DNA from: Burkholderiales bacterium
GTDB lineage: Bacteria > Pseudomonadota > Gammaproteobacteria > Burkholderiales > Casimicrobiaceae
DNA length: 37,664 bases
NCBI GenBank assembly: GCA_025352105.1
Contig: JANXUB010000190.1
Span: forward strand, 1 to 37,664
Direction of reading: 5' to 3'
A model generated the notes under the pieces. That model was not told the DNA's origin. It did no database searches and worked only from the letters and a program-made list of their open reading frames with translations. This document shows, piece after piece, positions 35,222-37,664 of this stretch. Made by a program: the position numbers and the translations under genes. Position 1 is the stretch's first letter. Each line of letters starts with the position of its first letter.

Positions 35222-35685
35222 AGGTGCCGTTTTCGGCGACAGCGACCAACACAGCGGGCACTTGCGACCAGATTCGTGATCACCGTGGATGCGCCGCAGT
35301 CGCAGGGAAGTCCGCGTCGGCCCGCTTTGTAGTGTCGGGACACAGTCTGCGCCGACCACGCGCTGCGCCGCCACCGGCCCCCCACCAGGCCCCGGACGCA
35401 CTTGAACGTGACAGGGTTACCCAAGCGCTCTCGATGCCCACACGGCGACTTTGGACGCCATCGGAGAGGGCGTCGTAGTTGGCACGATTAGTCCCGTCCA
35501 TCCGCTTCGCGCGGGCTCGGGCTTAGCGCTGGAATTCGCTCCAAGGGCGCGGCGACTTGCGTGCGACCCGCATGCACAGTCCTATTCGCAAAACAAATTC
35601 CCTACTGAAACAGCCTCGCTTTTGATCGCTGTGTAAAAGAGGGCGGCGTTGACACTCGTTCATCTCCACTTCGCATCTCCCCAGC

Positions 35686-36687
35686 ATGAGCACCGACACC
35701 CTGATCCTCGGTAATGTGACCTATGAACGCCACGCCCTCTCTTCGGTCTTCCCACCGATGTCGCCTAAAGATTACTCGCTGTTGCTCGCCTCGATGCGCG
35801 AGCTGGGGCAACAGGCGGCCATTAAGCTCATTGAAGAACGCTTGGTGTTCGACGGCTGGAATCGTCTACGGGCATGCGCTGAGCTCAACATCGAACCAAT
35901 GTTCGAGCACATCGCGCCGAATCAAAATTTGCAGGCGCTTGCGATTGCCTTCAATTTGGCACATCGACATTTGACGGCGGGCCAAAAGGGATTGATTGCC
36001 GGGCAGTTGGCGACGCTGTCGCACGGCGGCGGGCGCTTAGGAGCTGGGCGACCAGCAGAGTCGACAGTCGTCGACGAAGACGAAATTGACCATAAGAATG
36101 AAGATCTAAGATTGGATCTTGATTCTCCTGAGCCGGAGGCGTCTGCTCCCGCCGCCACTTCAGAGACAGCAGAGCCGCATCAGCCTGAGGCTGCATCCGC
36201 TTCCAACAGCATCAAAGCATCCGCCGAGCGTATGGGCATCTCACGCGCCACGGCAGCTATGGGTAAGAGGGTGGTCGAAGAAGGTGACGACTCGCTTTTG
36301 CAAGCGGTTAAATCCGGTGAAATCTCGCTAGCCGACGGCTATGTCATCGCTAAGAGCCCGCGCGAGGAGCAGCGCGATCGCGTGAGGTCTGCGCTGGCCA
36401 ATGGCAAGGAGTGGCTCAAAACCCACAAAAAGCCGCGTGAGCTTGCCGAGAAGGTCGCGAAGTCGGTACTTAAAGGTGATGAGCTTCCGCAAGGCCTGAC
36501 CGACGAACAACTCACCTCCGTATTTTTGCGCGTGGCCAACATGATGGTTGTAGGCACCCGCTCATGCGCCACCTGTCTAGATGCACATTCGACCTACTTT
36601 ACCGACTCGGACATCACGCAGATCGAAACTGCGCACAAGCGTCTAGGTGAAGCACTGGCGAAGCGCATCAACCGCGCCGCAGCGTAA
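35686..36687 (+). CDS. ParB/Srx-like DNA-binding protein, orphan
   Basis: 333 aa. Residues about 20-90 are a ParB N-terminal-like nuclease/CTPase fold: LLLASMRELGQQAAIKLIEE, then FDGWNRLRACAELNIEP, the analogue of the ParB G-x-R-R box, and IAFNLAHRHLTAGQKG. An acidic/Ala/Pro-rich linker (about 120-185) follows. Next is a KorB-like helix-turn-helix (IKASAERMGISRATAAMGKR) and a helical tail with two Cys (SCATC). No parA gene is adjacent. Such proteins regulate or partition plasmids, integrative elements and phages. The start ATG has no strong ribosome site, and a duplicated hairpin element lies upstream as a possible target. Confidence 0.82.
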   Translation: MSTDTLILGNVTYERHALSSVFPPMSPKDYSLLLASMRELGQQAAIKLIEERLVFDGWNRLRACAELNIEPMFEHIAPNQNLQALAIAFNLAHRHLTAGQKGLIAGQLATLSHGGGRLGAGRPAESTVVDEDEIDHKNEDLRLDLDSPEPEASAPAATSETAEPHQPEAASASNSIKASAERMGISRATAAMGKRVVEEGDDSLLQAVKSGEISLADGYVIAKSPREEQRDRVRSALANGKEWLKTHKKPRELAEKVAKSVLKGDELPQGLTDEQLTSVFLRVANMMVVGTRSCATCLDAHSTYFTDSDITQIETAHKRLGEALAKRINRAAA

Positions 36688-36713
36688 TTCAAATCGCACA
36701 CCGCTCACGCTGA

Positions 36714-37115
36714 CTCGAACGAGCCGCGATCTTCAATCAGCACGGGTGGTCGTTATTCAAGCGGCGCGGACAATTCGTCCTCTGGTGGCAGCGAAACCCA
36801 AATCGCAAGCCGTATTCCGTTAGCGTTTTTCGCGCAGATCACGACAACTACTTCTATCCAGATTTCGTCGTCTGCATCGCACATGACGTGGCCGACGAAC
36901 CGCTCTTGCGACTCATCGAAACCAAAAACGATATTAAAGATGCTGCGCGCAAAGCGCGACATGAACCACTGAGCTATGGCATGGTGCCCTTCCTCACCCC
37001 TGATCAAAGCCGGTTGCGTATCGTCAACGAGGCAGGTGTACCCGCAGATTACGTCGACCTTGACTCCCTCTCCACCGTGCTCGCTAATCCTGTCAACATT
37101 TCGTTGAGTGATTAA
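36714..37115 (+). pseudogene. C-terminal remnant of a helicase/type III restriction-like enzyme (PD-(D/E)xK-like)
   Basis: The frame is open from just after a TGA (36711-36713) to TAA with no ATG; a GTG at 36888 is internal. It reads QHGWSLFKRRGQFVLWWQRN, then PNRKPYSVSVFRADHDNYFY, PDFVVCIAHDV and LLRLIETKNDIKDAARKARH. The W-x-R-N and YPDFVV...LIETK pattern resembles the C-terminal nuclease-like domain of DEAD/DEAH-helicase restriction proteins. No upstream helicase part exists in the window, so it is 5'-truncated. Family call is tentative; the remnant nature is clear. Confidence 0.6.
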
Positions 37116-37123
37116 GCGAAACA

Positions 37124-37664
37124 TTAAAGGCTGATTCGCGGGGCCCGTTTACGAGGCATCTCTGCACTCATCGACCGCAGGCGATCACGATGGCTTGTGG
37201 ACATTGACTCAGCCGTGTCCTCGCCTTGTGGGCGAGGCTTCCGATTAAAAATGGTGTGATCTTCGGGGGCCGCACTTGCTGCGGCAGTCGCGTCGATTCG
37301 TTTTGCATCAAACGCACGCCGAAACTCACGCGGTGACTGCCAGTTGATTGCCGAGTGCATACGCGTGGTGTTGTAGAAGCCTTCGATGTAGCCGAACACG
37401 CAGCGTTTGGCCTCTTCCCGCGTCTCAAAGCCCCGCCCATGCGTTTCCTCGACTTTCAAGCTGTGCCAGAAGCTCTCCATCGGCGCGTTGTCGAAACAGT
37501 TACCCGTGCCACTCATCGATTGTCGGTAGCCCATCTTTAGCAGGTAATTTCGCGTTTCGTGCGCAGCGTATTGGCTGCCTTTGTCAGAATGAAAGATGAG
37601 CCCGTTAACTTTACGCTTCTCGCTGAATCCATTTCGGAATTCCGCCATTTTCAGGGCATCGTGT
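37124..37664 (-). CDS. IS3-family transposase OrfB, C-terminal part, cut by window edge
   Basis: The frame is open to the window end (HDALKMAEFRNGFSEKRKV precedes), so the Met at 37648 is internal. It carries LIFHSDKGSQYAAHETRNYL (second catalytic Asp) and GNCFDNAPMESFWHSLKVEE (catalytic Glu), then IEGFYNTTRMHSAINWQSP, typical of IS3 transposases. About 60 residues after the usual end (RIDATAAASAAPEDHTIF onward) are not family-like and probably read beyond the element. It is a different subgroup from the 33-34 kb IS3 element. Confidence 0.85.
   Translation of the reverse strand, partial: HDALKMAEFRNGFSEKRKVNGLIFHSDKGSQYAAHETRNYLLKMGYRQSMSGTGNCFDNAPMESFWHSLKVEETHGRGFETREEAKRCVFGYIEGFYNTTRMHSAINWQSPREFRRAFDAKRIDATAAASAAPEDHTIFNRKPRPQGEDTAESMSTSHRDRLRSMSAEMPRKRAPRISL

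Noticed and set aside
35222..35685. Several short frames in both strands before the parB-like gene
   Set aside because: Low-complexity Arg/Pro/Ala composition, no motifs, no ribosome sites.
1..37664. CRISPR arrays, rRNA genes or riboswitches
   Set aside because: No regularly spaced direct repeats, rRNA sequence or recognisable riboswitch core was seen on reading the window.

Overview
The window looks like a chromosomal segment of a betaproteobacterium, probably Burkholderiales-like and of moderately high GC. The best evidence is the block maf(yceF) / yceD-rpmF-plsX-fabH-fabD-fabG-acpP-fabF followed by lysC and tRNA-Ser(GCU), the order expected in that class. The genus cannot be named from sequence alone.

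Layout. 1-13.1 kb is accessory: the tail of an IS5-type transposase at the window edge, a ZIP metal transporter, a giant membrane-embedded patatin-like lipase, an orphan ModA-like binding protein, a multispanning TPR protein resembling bacterial TMTC/GT-C proteins, a single-chain MmeI-like restriction-modification enzyme and a SWIM zinc-finger protein. 13.2-23.05 kb, all on the minus strand, is the conserved core: ribosomal protein L32, phospholipid entry (PlsX), type II fatty-acid synthesis (FabH, FabD, FabG, AcpP, FabF), then aspartokinase and tRNA-Ser. An adenylate-forming acyl ligase sits inside the fab run, between fabD and fabG. 23.2-24.5 kb is a Maf nucleotide pyrophosphatase overlapping an RsmI-like methylase. 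24.7-31.9 kb holds a TolB/TPR regulator-like protein, a degenerate inverted copy of its 5' region, and a large secreted S53 peptidase with Ig-like, propeller and dockerin-like modules, split by one frameshift in a G7 tract. After tRNA-Leu(UAA) (31.95 kb) comes a decayed island: an excisionase-like HTH protein, an IS21 remnant cut by a frameshifted IS3-family element, a gene-poor stretch with a duplicated hairpin element, an orphan ParB-like protein, the C-terminal remnant of a helicase/restriction-type enzyme, and a second IS3 transposase running off the edge.

The most unusual things are: (a) palindromic repeats of one dispersed family carried in frame inside the MmeI-like gene, with a further copy between fabH and fabD; (b) a 125-bp MITE-like element in the fabH-fabD gap with 13-bp terminal inverted repeats and a perfect 8-bp target duplication; (c) a duplicated non-coding element (two hairpins, a conserved block and a T7 tract) just upstream of the orphan parB-like gene; (d) yceD, which has no ATG/GTG/TTG start in frame but has an ATT codon behind a GGAGG; and (e) the single-base slip that separates the catalytic serine of the S53 peptidase from the rest of its active site.
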